From: Brasenia schreberi
Lineage: Eukaryota; Streptophyta; Magnoliopsida; Nymphaeales; Cabombaceae
Direction: 5' to 3'
Length of the DNA stretch: 64,000 nt
NCBI GenBank assembly: GCA_036023115.1
Contig: JAYKKT010000089.1
Coordinates: 9,403,501-9,467,500 of the forward strand
Of the stretch, positions 26,043-45,285 are shown piece by piece. The notes below the pieces were generated by a model that was not told the DNA's origin, made no database searches, and saw only the letters and a list, made by a program, of their open reading frames with translations. How positions within the stretch are numbered: the stretch's first letter is position 1; each line of letters begins with the position of its first letter. Both the position numbers and the translations under genes were made by a program.

Positions 26043-27482
26043 GAATTTACTTTGGAGAAATGTTGTAATGTCCAAATAAATGATTAATCAGCTTTAAGTA
26101 CAGAGTATGAAGAAATTCTCAAAAGCCTTGTATGAAAGAAAGCATAGGACTAGTGTCATCATAATGGAGTTGAATCAATTGATTTGAAACAAATTGTTGT
26201 AAAATCTACTTTTTGGATGAACCTATTCAGCCTGCTTTATCTTCGTTGGTAGGTTATTTTTATTAGTCCTCAAGAGTTTCAAAGTATCTTGATTCTTTCG
26301 TTTTAAATTCCGCCTGTTAGGAGTAATCATATTCTCTGAATTGTTCTGAAATTTGGTTTCGTTCATAAACCGATTATGACAACATCGATCATAATTTTCT
26401 CGTGGCAACTCCCCATTTATAATCGTCCACAAATCCTTATGGTGCTCATGTTGGATTGAATTATCTATTGTTTTGGAGTTTCTTTTCGAGATATTTGATT
26501 ATTACACTTTAAAGTGGTAAAATTTATTTAGGAATTCGACCTTGCGTTGCTGTGGCCCTCGACAGTCAGCACCAGGCACCTGTTGACTACCACATTCTTT
26601 TGTTATTTAGGGTAGAACAGGTGATATCCTTCAGCCATCTCCAGCGACAAATATCTTTTTCTTGTTGATTCGATGAAAAGGTTAACCTGCAGCCGAGACA
26701 TGCTCACCCCCGTGCTTTGCATGCACCACCACGTAAAACCCACACCGGGGCACAATGAGACCTAGGCTCTTCAGCATGTCGAGCCATGATCATCATAGAT
26801 AATCTCTCTATCCTTTCTCAATGTGGTACATTTCCCCACTTGGATCACCAACGCTATATCACTCAAACTGTACCTCATGTATCAAAGCCTATCAAGATCA
26901 TTGTCCATGTTAATCAACATTAATATCGTGTTGGCACCAATTAATAGGGGTGTAATCGAGCTGATTACAAGCAAGTTCGACTCAACTGACTCATTAACAA
27001 ATTCTCGTTTTAAGCTCAATTCTTTGAACTTTAATCTTCAGGATTGAGCTCGAGCTATGTTCAAACAACTAGGACTCAGTGAGGTTGAATTTGATTGAGC
27101 TCGTGAATTGAAACACACACACGCATACCTATATACATAGAAATAAAAGACTTGAGTAAGCTCGTGCCTTGGATGGATAGGACGGGGACAAAATCAAACA
27201 ATGCACTTCAAGACACTAATGGGAAGACTTAAAATGAAAGGGAACACTACATTAGCCTCTTTATTCACTTCGTGGGACACCCTCAAGCAATTTCAGAAAA
27301 CAAATCCACACAAATCACAATGGTGTTCTTGCAAATCACTTCGCACCACACCTTAAGAAAATGGAAACTAGAACTCCAAACACAACAGATTCGTTCTAGA
27401 AAATCATCACTCCATTACATGAGATTCAGACTTGAGCCACCCGAAGTTTCGTGTGGAAAGCCTTCTTGAATTCTGATGCATC
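26043..27482. other. Intergenic between VTE6-like pseudogene and TPT
   Basis: No gene seen. It includes a GAGCTCGAG-rich fragment at about 26945-27105 that begins taggggtgtaatcgag and is related to the hAT-like element at 4460-4811. The two genes converge here, so both 3' ends lie in this spacer. Confidence 0.45.
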
Positions 27483-32932
<5,450 letters not shown>

Positions 32933-33355
32933 TTGGGGCACCTTATCACCATATCTGAACCAAAACCTGATTGGTTTGGGTATTCCCCTCCCCGTTGAGC
33001 TCACGTTGGATCAGGATTGCACTGTTTGGGTCGATATTAACATCTCTGCAGGCAGGTAACCTGGTGTTCTTCTGTACAAACATTTATATTTGAACATCAC
33101 ACACATCTATGCACATAAAAAGGGGAGAGATAAACCCTAACATTTCAAATCACAAGTATACATATAAGGTATATCATCCTCAAAATGAGATGCATCAAGC
33201 TGATATATGTGACCTATAACCAGTACATTGAACACCCCAGATATCAAGCTTGTAAGACATATCACCTTCGTTTCAAAGGCTTCCAATCTAAAATCAGATG
33301 AAGTGATCTAAAAGATGACGATCTAGAACCTAAAAACATTTCTTTGATGTAATGT

Positions 33356-33462
33356 TTTTGGAACGACGGGGAGGCCAAGGCGATTTGCATGCATGACTTG
33401 CTTAACGAACTCATGACCGTCGTCATGTGAGTCGACCCCTAGCTAGGTGCTTGCTCCTTGTG
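33356..33462 (-). mobile_element. SINE-like family B, copy 2
   Basis: ggggaggccaaggcgatttgcatgc, then cgaactcatgaccgtcgtc, then gtgagtcgacccctagctagg. This is the reverse of the family B order at 50410 and parallel to 31056. Confidence 0.5.
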
Positions 33463-33655
33463 CATCTTTGATGTCATCTAATTGATGATATTTTGGTGCG
33501 CATATTAACATCAATATCATTGTTTTGCCTGGATCATGATCTTCATCAGATCACTGGATTCAACAAGCCACCCTCCTGACCAGGAAGACACCATCTGACC
33601 ATCCGGGTGCAGTGATATATATATATATGAAGAAAACGGTTATCGGGTTATATGT

Positions 33656-34309
33656 TTAGGAGGACGTGAGTGGGAAACCGATTCCATGGCGCTTGGTGGG
33701 GAATGCCACGAACAGCATGCTGCAAAAGACCCCGATCCCAACCGGCACAGAAGACAGCATCTCCTGCATCTCTGGCGTCGGCGTCGGGTAGAAGCAATCC
33801 ACCATATTCTTATCAAGCATTGCAATGGCTGCGAAGACGAGCACGGAGGCGAAGGCATGCACGAAATCGACTAGCCGCAGCCTAAATTCGAACAACTTCT
33901 CTGGGGACAATTCGGCGCAATGGCTGTCATCTCCATCAAGCACCCAAAGCCCGCGAGGGGTTGCGATGCCGTGCCGAACTGTGCCGTCGGGTGCCTGAAA
34001 GGTGTCGGTGAAGCAAAGTAAGAAGGTTGAGAGTCCGCAGAACCCAAGGAGGAAGAAGGAGTTGGACCGGGAGGCGGCGTCGCAGCAGCCACCGTTGGTG
34101 AAGACTGGGGAGAGGAGCTGGAAGGCGAGGACGGTGCCGGTGGGGAGGAGATTGGCGAGGTCGGCTGTGCTTTTGAAGGTACGATTGATGGCGTTTTGTA
34201 TGGAAATGTTGCGTTGCTGCTCCTGAGCTTGCAGCTGCTCGTTATTGTATTCTTCGCTTAATAAGGGACGGTTCCGTTGTTGTGCCTCCACGTCTATCAC
34301 CTCTGCCAT
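33656..34309 (-). CDS. DUF679 domain membrane protein (DMP family)
   Basis: An intronless 217-aa protein, the usual size and structure for DMP genes. The hydrophilic N-terminus (about 1-45) has EAQQRNRPLLSEE. It is followed by TADLANLLPTGTVLAFQLLSPVFTNGG, the DUF679 signature, and four hydrophobic segments at about 52-70, 84-103, 148-168 and 185-205. The motif DGTVRHGIATPRGLWVLDG lies between segments 2 and 3. DMP proteins sit in ER, tonoplast or plasma membrane; members act in senescence-related membrane remodelling, and DMP8/9 in gamete fusion (family knowledge). I cannot assign the paralogue. The start ATG at 34309-34307 is the first in frame. Its 5' region holds three tandem repeats (34326-34452). 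Confidence 0.9.
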   Translation of the reverse strand: MAEVIDVEAQQRNRPLLSEEYNNEQLQAQEQQRNISIQNAINRTFKSTADLANLLPTGTVLAFQLLSPVFTNGGCCDAASRSNSFFLLGFCGLSTFLLCFTDTFQAPDGTVRHGIATPRGLWVLDGDDSHCAELSPEKLFEFRLRLVDFVHAFASVLVFAAIAMLDKNMVDCFYPTPTPEMQEMLSSVPVGIGVFCSMLFVAFPTKRHGIGFPLTSS

Positions 34310-34325
34310 TCCTTTTCAGAGATAA

Positions 34326-34452
34326 CTTAATTCCCAAGAATAAAGAAAATGGCAGACCGATAAAATGCTTAATTCCCAAGAACAAACAGAATTGCAGAAC
34401 AATAAAAATGCTTAATTGCCAAGGACAGAGAGACTGGCAGACCAATATATTG
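34326..34452. repeat. Three tandem 42-43-bp repeats just upstream of the DMP start
   Basis: Units begin cttaattcccaag at 34326 and 34368 and cttaattgccaag at 34411, each with a ggcag/tgcag core about 25 bp in. They lie 17-143 bp upstream of the ATG, so probably in the 5' UTR. A more diverged fourth copy may lie near 34803-34830. A GA run follows (34461-34472). Confidence 0.75.
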
Positions 34453-34472
34453 AATTATCAGAGAGAGAGAGA

Positions 34473-35239
34473 GTCCTTTGGTGGATGCATGTGATTAGGT
34501 TTTATAGAGAGTACTGTGTTTTGGTTTTGGGATTTATGATAGTTAGAAAAGGTCCAATGCTTTGTGTGTATCCTTTCCTTGAAAAGGCAGGCGTTTGCTT
34601 ACAGTTACACCCGCCATTAACATCTTTCTCTATCTTTTATGTTTCTTGTGCAATCCATAAGAGAGACAGAGAGAGGGAGAGAGATCAGATCCGTGTTTGG
34701 TGGTATTCGTTTGCGGCGAAGCAACGAACATGGTGAAGTTGGCGTGCTGGCGCTAAAAACACGGGAACGCGTTACTTGTAGCCAGCGAAAATAAGGATGT
34801 AAGTCTAATTGCCAAGAAGAAAGAAGAAAATAATTATGCAAGTCTGTAAACAGCAAACCTTGAAGAAGGGGAGTTAGAATCTTTGGGCACAATTTTTCTT
34901 CTCTCTCTCTCAGTTCATCTCATGTAATCCTAAGATTACTTCAGACAAGTTACTCTTAATCTGTTCTAAGCTGCCCGCTGGCTTGAACGGAGGGGAAGAA
35001 TGCACCACTCATCATTTATGTCATTTTGCTTTTTCTTAACCTTTCAATTCTGTCAAATTCTTTATCCTGATTGATTATAAACGATATATAGCATTCAAAT
35101 GCATGAATGACCAATGAATGAACCAACGCATGCAAGAACACGGGGGCAATGCAGAGGTGGATTTATTTATCAAACATGAACAAAAAATTTCTTTTACTGG
35201 TACACAAACGGTGTGGATTTGGCCATCGACAATAAATCC
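34473..35239. other. DMP 5' flank to copia element 2
   Basis: Contains the DMP promoter on the minus strand and a GA-rich stretch at about 34660-34685. No gene seen, and no trace of the missing 3' half of LINE copy 2. Confidence 0.4.
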
Positions 35240-36019
35240 CTCAAAATAGGTTATATTTGTGTTTTCATGAATCCATTACACATAAACGTATACAATATAA
35301 AGATAAACGACTTATCACGGAAAACCTACGACATGAAAGACAAAGAAGACGAAGTCGAAAAGGTTACAAAAGTTTTTTCGCTATAAATACTACATCGAAA
35401 ACACATAAAGATAAGAACCATATCTTCCCTTGCAATCTGTCTAAGGGTAATCGTTAACCCACTCATTCTCTTATGTTCTCCACTATATGTGTTTGCTTTG
35501 GCCATTCCTTTGTTCTTCTCTTTCTTTCTCCCTTCCTCCCTCTCCTTGAGTTTCCCTCTCTTTCTCTCTCTTTGTTTTCTTTGAAACACAAAACCACGGG
35601 CGATTTTTTCGAAAATTATCCGGCATCGGATTGAAAAGTCCATTTTGTCCTTAGTCATTCTGAAAACTACAAAATTATCATTAGTCAAAATTACTAAAAA
35701 GTTTATATATTTTTAAGTGAAAAGACGTGTTTACCGTTAACGGATAAAAGAACAATTTTGTCCTCTCACAATTTGTAGAAATTACGAAATAACATTCTAT
35801 TGAATTACGCAGTTGTATAGCGAATATACAAGAAAAACACACAACAGAGAAACACAAAAAGATAAAAACCAGATCTTCCTTAGTAATCCGTTTAAGGGTA
35901 ACCGCTAACCCACTCCTTCCAAGTTCTTTGCCATACATGTTTGCTTTGGTCCTTTCTTCCATCATCTGCATCAGTGAGTACTCCGTTGAGTATTATGTAA
36001 GAGGCAAAGGTTCCATCAG

Positions 36020-36031
36020 TGGTATAAGGGC
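36020..36031 (+). other. Primer-binding site of copia element 2
   Basis: tggtataagggc, a decayed TGGTATCAGAGC-type site five bases after the LTR end ttcca. Confidence 0.5.
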
Positions 36032-37149
36032 ATAAGGCTGACCAGAATCTACAAAGAAAAAGGTACCCCATTAATGATTAAAAAAAGGAGAGAACAAAGA
36101 GAAAACTACTCCCTGTGATTGTCGAAAAAACCAAACAAACAACAGGAGCCATTGCTTAGGTGGCCAGAGTCTGTCGTGAAATAGTCACAGTCCAACAATG
36201 AGCTAGAAGCCACCAGGATAGGTGGTCAAAGAGTGGAAGATGGTCAAAAACCACTTAAAATGTGGCTTAAGACGGTCGAGAAACAAAAAAAAGGAAAAAC
36301 ACAGGACATTGCAAGCACAAGCTCCGCCCAAAAAGGCATAGTAGAGGCCAAGGCGGAGCAGAGTGGAGGCCCTCTCTCTCCCTCCCTCCCTCCCTCTTTC
36401 TCTCTCTCCCTCTCACGATTTTTTTTCAAAGAAAAAATCGCGATGCAATTTTTGCCATCGGACAACAAATTGAAAAGTTCATTATGCCCTTGGCCATTCT
36501 GAAAAACTACAAAAATATCACTGGCCAAAATTACTAAAAGTTCCATATATTTTAAAGTAAAAAGACGTGTTTGCCCTTAATGGATGAAAGACAATTTTGT
36601 TCTCTTGAAGTTTGTGAAAATTACTCAATACTATCTTGTTGAATTATGCAGTTTTCCTTGAATGTGCGGATATTTATAAGTTTACCACTGAGACAAAAGC
36701 CAAAATATGCCCTCGCTCTTTAGGCAAAATTATGATTCTGTCCTCAATTAGTTTTGAAAGTTTTTGAGAAACCAGGCATAATTTTATTATTCTACACTTG
36801 TTCTTTTTAAAAAATTACAAATTGAACATACAAATAAAATTAATGATTTACTCTTAAGACTGTAGAAAATTAGAGTGACTGCGAATAAGGAAAAATTATA
36901 AATTTGTCCCTAGATTGGTTCTAAAATAACAAAATTAGGTTAAGAATATTTTTCAAAATGATACCTAAGCATTGTTTAAAATTGCTTTTTAATGCCTAGA
37001 GTTATTTTTAGTTTACTACCTAGATATTTTGCAAATTGCATTTTGATGCTTGACTATTAGTTATCTTATACATTGTGTATTGTATGTTGAATGTTTTTCT
37101 TTTAGACCGTCTTATTTTTATTTTTGTCAAACAAGCCAAAATGAATTCA

Positions 37150-38515
37150 AGATAGAATATGTGTATTTGAATTGACAAAAACCGAAAAGCTAAAAGGTCT
37201 AAATTTTCAAACGTGGAAAAGAGTTACATTCGCACTTATAGTAGAAAGTGTAGACTATGTATTAAGAGAAACCATTCTACCTCCAACTCGAAATACAACA
37301 GAAGAAGAAAAGGAAATGTATAACACATTTCTTAAAGATGATAATAGTCATAACCATAATGGTAACATACATGGAGAATGACCTAATTAGGCTATTCGAA
37401 TTTTACGAGATTGCTAAAAAATTGTTTGATCCTATAACAACTAAATATAATACTACAACAAAGTTACATGTCCAATTATTACTACAAAAATACAACTCTT
37501 ATCAAATAAAATAAGGAGATAATGTAGTAGAATATGTGAACCAAATGATAGTAGTGACAAAAGACTTAGTTGTAGCAAAATCGGTCATTCTTAAAATAAT
37601 ACAAATATCTATTATCCTAAATAGTCTTTTCTCTTCATAGAACGTGATTGCTACTTCCCTTAGATTATGGTTTGAAATAACCCTTTTTTAATTACCCCTT
37701 AAACTAATAATTGAACAAGAACACATGAAAAAAAATAAGGACAAATTCCTAGTATTTCAAGATGAGATAGGTTAAGCTCCAAACCAAAACAGAAAAAGAA
37801 TAAACTAAACAAGAAGTTTAACAAAAATAACAAGAAATATTATCAACCTTTTTAAGAAAGCAATGAGACATATCTCAAAGAGGAAGAAAGGGATTATGGA
37901 CCTAAAGGAATACAAATGAAGAGAATATCAAGTATATATGAAAAATAACACTTTTTCATATATTTTTGGGGTTGAGTCCTTTAGAATACATGTACAAGGC
38001 ACACCATTTATAATGACTAATGTATTAATTGTGTCATTCATTAGGCACAATTTGGTTTCGGTCCCTACCTTGGTTGAAAAAGGTATTGAAGTCAAATTTG
38101 TCCTTGGCAATGTAACTGTGAGGAAGCATAATAAGATAACTTTTTTTAGATTGTTTGATGTTGAACATGAATTATTTAAACTTAATATTAATAAAAATCA
38201 TGGTTATTTTGCTTATATTGATTGTGCCTTAAATATCGATGTAAATGTATGACATAAATGCCTAGGGCATATAAGTATAAAAAAGTTGAAGAAATTATTC
38301 AACTTTGACTTCTTGCTCAATTTTCAGGAAAACACTTTTACCAAGTGTGAAGCCTTTATACAAGGGAAAATAATAAGAAAAATATTTTCCAAATACATAG
38401 CTATAGTAACAACCCTATTAAAAATCATTTACACTGATTTATGTGAACCATTTAGAGTAAAATCACATTGAAGAAATGTTTATTTCATAACTTTTATCGA
38501 TAATTACTTGAGATA

Positions 38516-38578
<63 letters not shown>

Positions 38579-40530
38579 CCACATAAATCTGAGGTACTTA
38601 AAGTATTCAAAGAATATAAGCAAAAAGTAGAGAACCAACTAGGGCATATAATCAAAGCATTAAGATCTGATCGAGGTAGAGAGTATACCTCTACATAATT
38701 TTTAGAATTATGTAAACACTTTGGTATTTTGAAACAAAATACAATATGTAGGATACCTTAACAAAATGGTGTAGCAGAAAGATATAACATATGACAAGGT
38801 CTATGTTAATAGATGTTTCTCTACCAAAGGTATTTTGAGGAGAAATAGTAAGTACAATCATATATATACAAAATAGAGTTTCATGTAATATTGTATTCCC
38901 TATAACATATGAGAAGTGGTTTGAAAGAAAACCAAATCTAGATCATTTCATAAGGTAAGGATCTATCACGCATGTTAAAATCCTTAATCAGTCTAGGAAT
39001 AAGCTAGACAATTGATTCTTGAGATATGTATTCATTTGATATCCTAAAGGTTCTAAAGGATATATGTTTTATCATAATGATCATAGATTAATTGAAATAA
39101 GGGATGCTTAATGCTTTGTAGTAAAGAAAGGTAACCCTACATTCTTAGAGGAGATTAAGAATGGCATCATTAAGAATGATAATGAATATGTTAATGATAT
39201 AGTAGATCTAGATTCATCATCATATGAACCTATAAATGTTTTTGCTATTCATGAGGAGACTAAAACTTTAAGTGGACATAAAAGACCTAGGATTACACCA
39301 TCCTACTTAAAGAATTATCACACTTACCTTGTAGAGGAAATGTATAATTCAGTAAATTTAGATAAGTTGACTGATAACTTGATATATCAGCAGGCTATTG
39401 ACTGGTATAAATTGACAAACAACATATTATGATTTGGATTTACATAAGTTAAATGTAAAAATTATTTTTCTAAATGGAGATTTAGATAAAATCATATATT
39501 TGCAACAACCAGAATGATAAAGTGTTAAAGGCCAAGAGGATAAAGTATATAGGTTGAAAAAATCTTTATATGACCTTAAACAGTCACCTCGTCAATGGTA
39601 TTTGACCTTTCAAAATGCCATAGTTGAACTTGGGTTTGTGGCTAATGATCTTGAACAATGTGTATATGTTTGGAATAGTGGGAGTTACTTTGTCATACTA
39701 TCGTTATATGTAGATAACATATTGTTGACTGAAAATGATAATGAAATACTTGTCAAAACCAAGTCATGGTTAAACTCAAGGTTCAAAATGAAGGATATTA
39801 GAGAAGCATTTTATATTTTGAGAATGAAGATTTCTCGAGATCGAGAATCTAAACTCTTATGCCTAAGTGAAGAGAGATATATAGATTATATCATCATAAA
39901 GTTTAAAATAGGTGAATGCAAGCCGACAAAAGGGGTAAACCAACAACGAAGTTGATATCAGTTCTTATACACAGCATAACATATATCAAAGTAATCACGA
40001 TTGACAATATTGGATAACTATGAAGAGGATTGTAAGATATCTTAAAAAAATAAAAGACTTGAAACTATGTTTTCAAGCAGATAAACTAAAAGTGATAGGA
40101 TACTTAGATGCTAACTTTGTTGGGAGGAAATCAACTTCTGGGTAAATATTCAAATTTAGAAGTACAGTTGTTTCTTGAGCTTATAAGAAATAGAGTTATA
40201 TACCATTGCATACACAAGTAGTTGAGTATGTTGCTTGTAGTATGACTGCAATGAGTTCCGTTTGGATAAACTGCTTCATATGTGATTTAAAGTTGGATAT
40301 AAAGCCAATGAGCTTGTTGTCATTTAGTGTGACAACAATGTTGTAATTATTATGATTAAGAGTGGAGCTGATTACTCTTAAAGTAACTATATAATGGTTA
40401 AATATCACTATGTTCATGATATGGTTAAGAGAAATGAAATATCCATATTATATATGCCAATTAATGATATGTTAGCAAACCCCTTGACAAAAGGCATAAC
40501 AGAGGATCTTTTCTCAAAGCATGTTACAAA
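37150..40530 (+). pseudogene. Copia element 2 gag-pol remnants
   Basis: Gag: LTKTEKLKGLNFQTWKRVTFALIVESVDYVLRETILPP (37172-37300). Protease-side region: ESFRIHVQGTPFIMTNVLIVS (about 37970-38040). Integrase: IYTDLCEPFRVKSH (about 38430-38470), an (AT)n run at 38519-38576, then SDRGREYTST near 38667. RT: KKSLYDLKQSPRQWYLTF and LSLYVDNILLTENDNE (39554-39955); the catalytic YVDD is now YVDN. RNase H: traces at 40080-40520, including DPLTKGI-like NPLTKGITEDLF. Dead copy. Confidence 0.8.
38519..38576. repeat. (AT)n microsatellite inside the copia 2 integrase
   Basis: About 58 bp of AT dinucleotides at the place where element 1 encodes YMYLYLL (tatgtatttatat), between the NDYSRY and KSEAL blocks. 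Confidence 0.9.
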
Positions 40531-40570
40531 CATGAGTTTGAGATTTGTTTAAAGTGTGCATGATGATGAT

Positions 40571-41155
40571 TGTTGTGTAGATAAGAATGTATTGTATACG
40601 AAAAAACTCACACAACAAGTATCGATTGCAGTTACATTTGCAATCATAACTGACATGACTTGGAAAAACCCATAAAAGTGGGAGGTAAAACCATTGTGTC
40701 ATAAACCTTGGCTCAAATAGTCAAGTAGGAGATGCAACGTCACATATTTGGCCATTCTAGGCAGTAAATCCATGAAAACAGAAGACAGAATATTTTCTCA
40801 TTTTCATGAATACGTTACAGATAAACGTATATGTTATAGATAAAATGTATACAATTAAGATAAGGATAAATGACTTGTAACGGAAAGCCCATAACTCAAA
40901 AAAATGGAAGACAAAGCCAAAAAAGTTACAGAAGCTTTTTTGCTATAAACACTATAGTGAATACACAAGAAAAACATACAATAGAGAAACACAAAAAGAC
41001 AAAAATTAGATCTTCCTTGGTAATCCGTTTGAGGGTAACCGTTAACCCACTCCTTCTTCTCTTATGTTCTTTGCAATGTGTTTGCTTTAACCTTTCCTTT
41101 ATTCCACTGCATCACTAGAGACTACGACGAGGATCTTGCAAGAGGTGAAAGTTCC
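40571..41155 (+). repeat. 3' LTR of copia element 2
   Basis: Starts tgttgtgtagataag and ends near gaaagttcc. Its right half matches 35240-35510 and 35812-36015 (for example gagggtaaccgttaacccactcc). About 585 bp. Confidence 0.65.
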
Positions 41156-42577
41156 TTTTTGACTTTATTTTTTTGAAATGCCAATAAAAATTACAGTTTA
41201 TATACTTTTCTAATTTGGCTAACTCTCTTAAGCTAATACAACCCTATGTATTTTCATTAAAAAGCTCATAGAAATAATTTTTTCATCTATTTTGAAATCA
41301 TTCACCATTAGAATCTTCTCATCCACATCTTTGATGCATCTAACAAAAGTAAGATCTTTAGTTTTCTTATCTTTAGTTTTTACTTCACTAATGGTCTTTT
41401 TTGTTTCTTTCTTTGCTTTTTTATAAGCATCCAAAATTTCACTAGTCTTCTTAACATAATGCAATTCGTAATACACTTTCTTTGTCTTGATTTTATCTTA
41501 CACCACTTCACTCCACCACAAAGCTTCTTTTGTACTGATACGCCTCCCTTAAATTAACCTAACACATCTTTTGTTACTTCCTTAGTATGTATAGTCATAT
41601 TGTTCCACATATCATAAGGTATACCTATATAATTAGAAGCATCTCATTGAAATTTTTTTGTTTAAATATACACATTTGCGGTTCCACCATCTAGTCTGAA
41701 TAGCTCTATATACTCTACTTTTCTTTGTCCACTTTTTTACCTACATATTCATTATTAAAGTCAATGTTGAGTAGTTAAGCATTCTCTTAGAATTACCTTG
41801 TAATCTTTACAATACGATCTATCTTTTTTCTTACAAAAAATAATCAAATTGTATTTATGATAAGCCACTCTTATAAGCTACTCCCAACATGATTTATCTT
41901 TCTCCTGAAATTACTTTATCTAACTCCTCCCAAAACGTTTTCTTTATAATATGTTCTAATCTTACTTGGGGTGCCTATGCATAAACTATATTCAAAGCCT
42001 CTACTCCTAACACTTATTTAACTATCATAATTTGACCACCGTATCATTGTAATATCTACTACACTATCCTTTAAATATTTATTTATAATAATAACAACTC
42101 CATTTCAAGTCTTTTCCTTTCTTGAGTACTATAATTTAAAACCTGTATTCACAATCTTCTTTGCTTTTTCTTCAACCCACTTTGTCTAATGTAAACATAA
42201 AATATGAATCTTTCTCTCAATCATTGTATCTACCACCTCCATTAACTTACTAGTAAATACCTCGATATTTTAAGTATCAATACAAATCTTATTATCTATG
42301 TCTAGCTTCCTTATCTTCGCATAAATTCATTCTAAAAATGCGGAGCTCCTCGTTGTAACTTTTTCACTATATTCAGGCGACAATGTCGCGGGACTAACTT
42401 CTTTATAAACACCCGTTGATTTGGGCTCTATAGTGTGTTGCTAAGAGAGAATGCTTTAATGTGCTCATAATTTGTAGAATTAAGTTTGACAAAGTTTTAC
42501 ACTAGCTATCGAAAGCCTACCACAATCCTCCTCCTTTATCCGGGCTTGTCCTATCATGCAAGGGTAATCCCTTACAT
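41156..42577 (-). mobile_element. RTE-type LINE, copy 2 (5' part only)
   Basis: Minus-strand copy beginning atgtaagggattaccc at 42577, the same 5' end as LINE copy 1. It runs to a point equal to about 16060 in copy 1 (region of KNEVKEALKHM). Recognisable: LHYVKKTSEILDAYKKAKKETKKTISE and DKKTKDLTFVRCIKDVDEKIL (about 41290-41476). The 3' half is absent and copia 2 LTR sequence starts at the break. Heavily mutated. Confidence 0.8.
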
Positions 42578-43027
42578 GGGTGGAGTTATGCCTAAATACA
42601 ATTTTACTTTTGAAATTCAATTAATGGCTAAAATTGTTTGGATTTACTAGCACGTAAGTGTGCTAGTATATAAATAGTGGGTAGCATATACTAGTTTCTC
42701 TTTGAATGCAATGAAAATCTTGGTACGATGACTTCACTCGTGCTGAAAAAAGAAGAATAAACCACTATAATCTTCCCAAATAAAAAGCAGCATCCCTAGA
42801 CAAACACTCAGCCTCACACATAATTCATCAATATGCTTACATTTAATACTAAATCTTCCGTATTGCACTAAAAGAAAAACTCACTATTTACATCCACACA
42901 TTATTCAACACCAGTGCAACAAAGGAAGATCGACTCTTCCAATAAAAGTAAGATACCAAATACATTACATTTTGTCTTTTGACAGTTTTATTTAAACTGG
43001 TCATTCACAATCTTCATGGCAAACTCT
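42578..43027. other. Intergenic, 3' of peroxidase
   Basis: AT-rich, no gene seen. It should hold the peroxidase 3' UTR. Confidence 0.4.
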
Positions 43028-44747
<1,720 letters not shown>

Positions 44748-45285
44748 AGATGGTGGCTGAAAGGGAGAGGAAATTGATTATGTTCTTGCCGTCGTGCCGA
44801 AGAACGGAATTTATCTCTGAAATTTCATGTAGGGTAAGTATCAACGTGCGCTGCAGTATGAATACGACGTGATGCCAATGACAACAGTTTCATCCTTCCC
44901 TTAATTCGGTTCACCAATATCCACCTTTGTTTCTCTTCAAATCGTGGACTTGCGCATTCAACTGCTAGAGGATCTGTTTGTCAACAATATTAATCAAGTA
45001 TTCTGTTTTTTTAAGAAGAGGAGGCCGAAGCCTTGTCAACAATATTAATCAAATATTTGTTTTTCGTCCTTATTGCTATACCACTAAGCACGATAAAACT
45101 TCATTGAGAAATCTCAAGAGAAAGAAGAAACCGGAATAAAAGATGGCACCTGCTACCACCTGGCAGGGCTCTCAACTTGCACAAGTTCGACTCCCAGGGT
45201 GTGTACAATACTCGGCTTAATAAAAAATGATAATGTGTGTAAGTGTCTATAATCTCCCCCCTCAATATATATATATAGCGAGAGA
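44748..45285. other. Peroxidase 5' flank with SINE-like traces
   Basis: The promoter side of the peroxidase. A short aggaggccgaagcc near 45018 matches the reverse of the family A SINE 3' end. A B-box-like agttcgactcccag at about 45183 may be another fragment. No gene. Confidence 0.35.

Larger units (their letters stand above)
35240..41155 (+). mobile_element. Ty1/copia element 2, rearranged at its 5' end
   Basis: Same family as copia element 1 (shared gag block, leader and CT-rich tract). The 5' side has LTR sequence (about 35240-35510), a CT-rich and leader segment (35511-35811), LTR sequence again (about 35812-36015), a primer-binding site (36020), a CT-rich tract and leader again (36371-36650), then gag (37150-37380), pol (37940-40530) and 3' LTR (40571-41155). 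The reading frame is heavily interrupted. The 3' LTR abuts LINE copy 2 directly. Confidence 0.8.
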
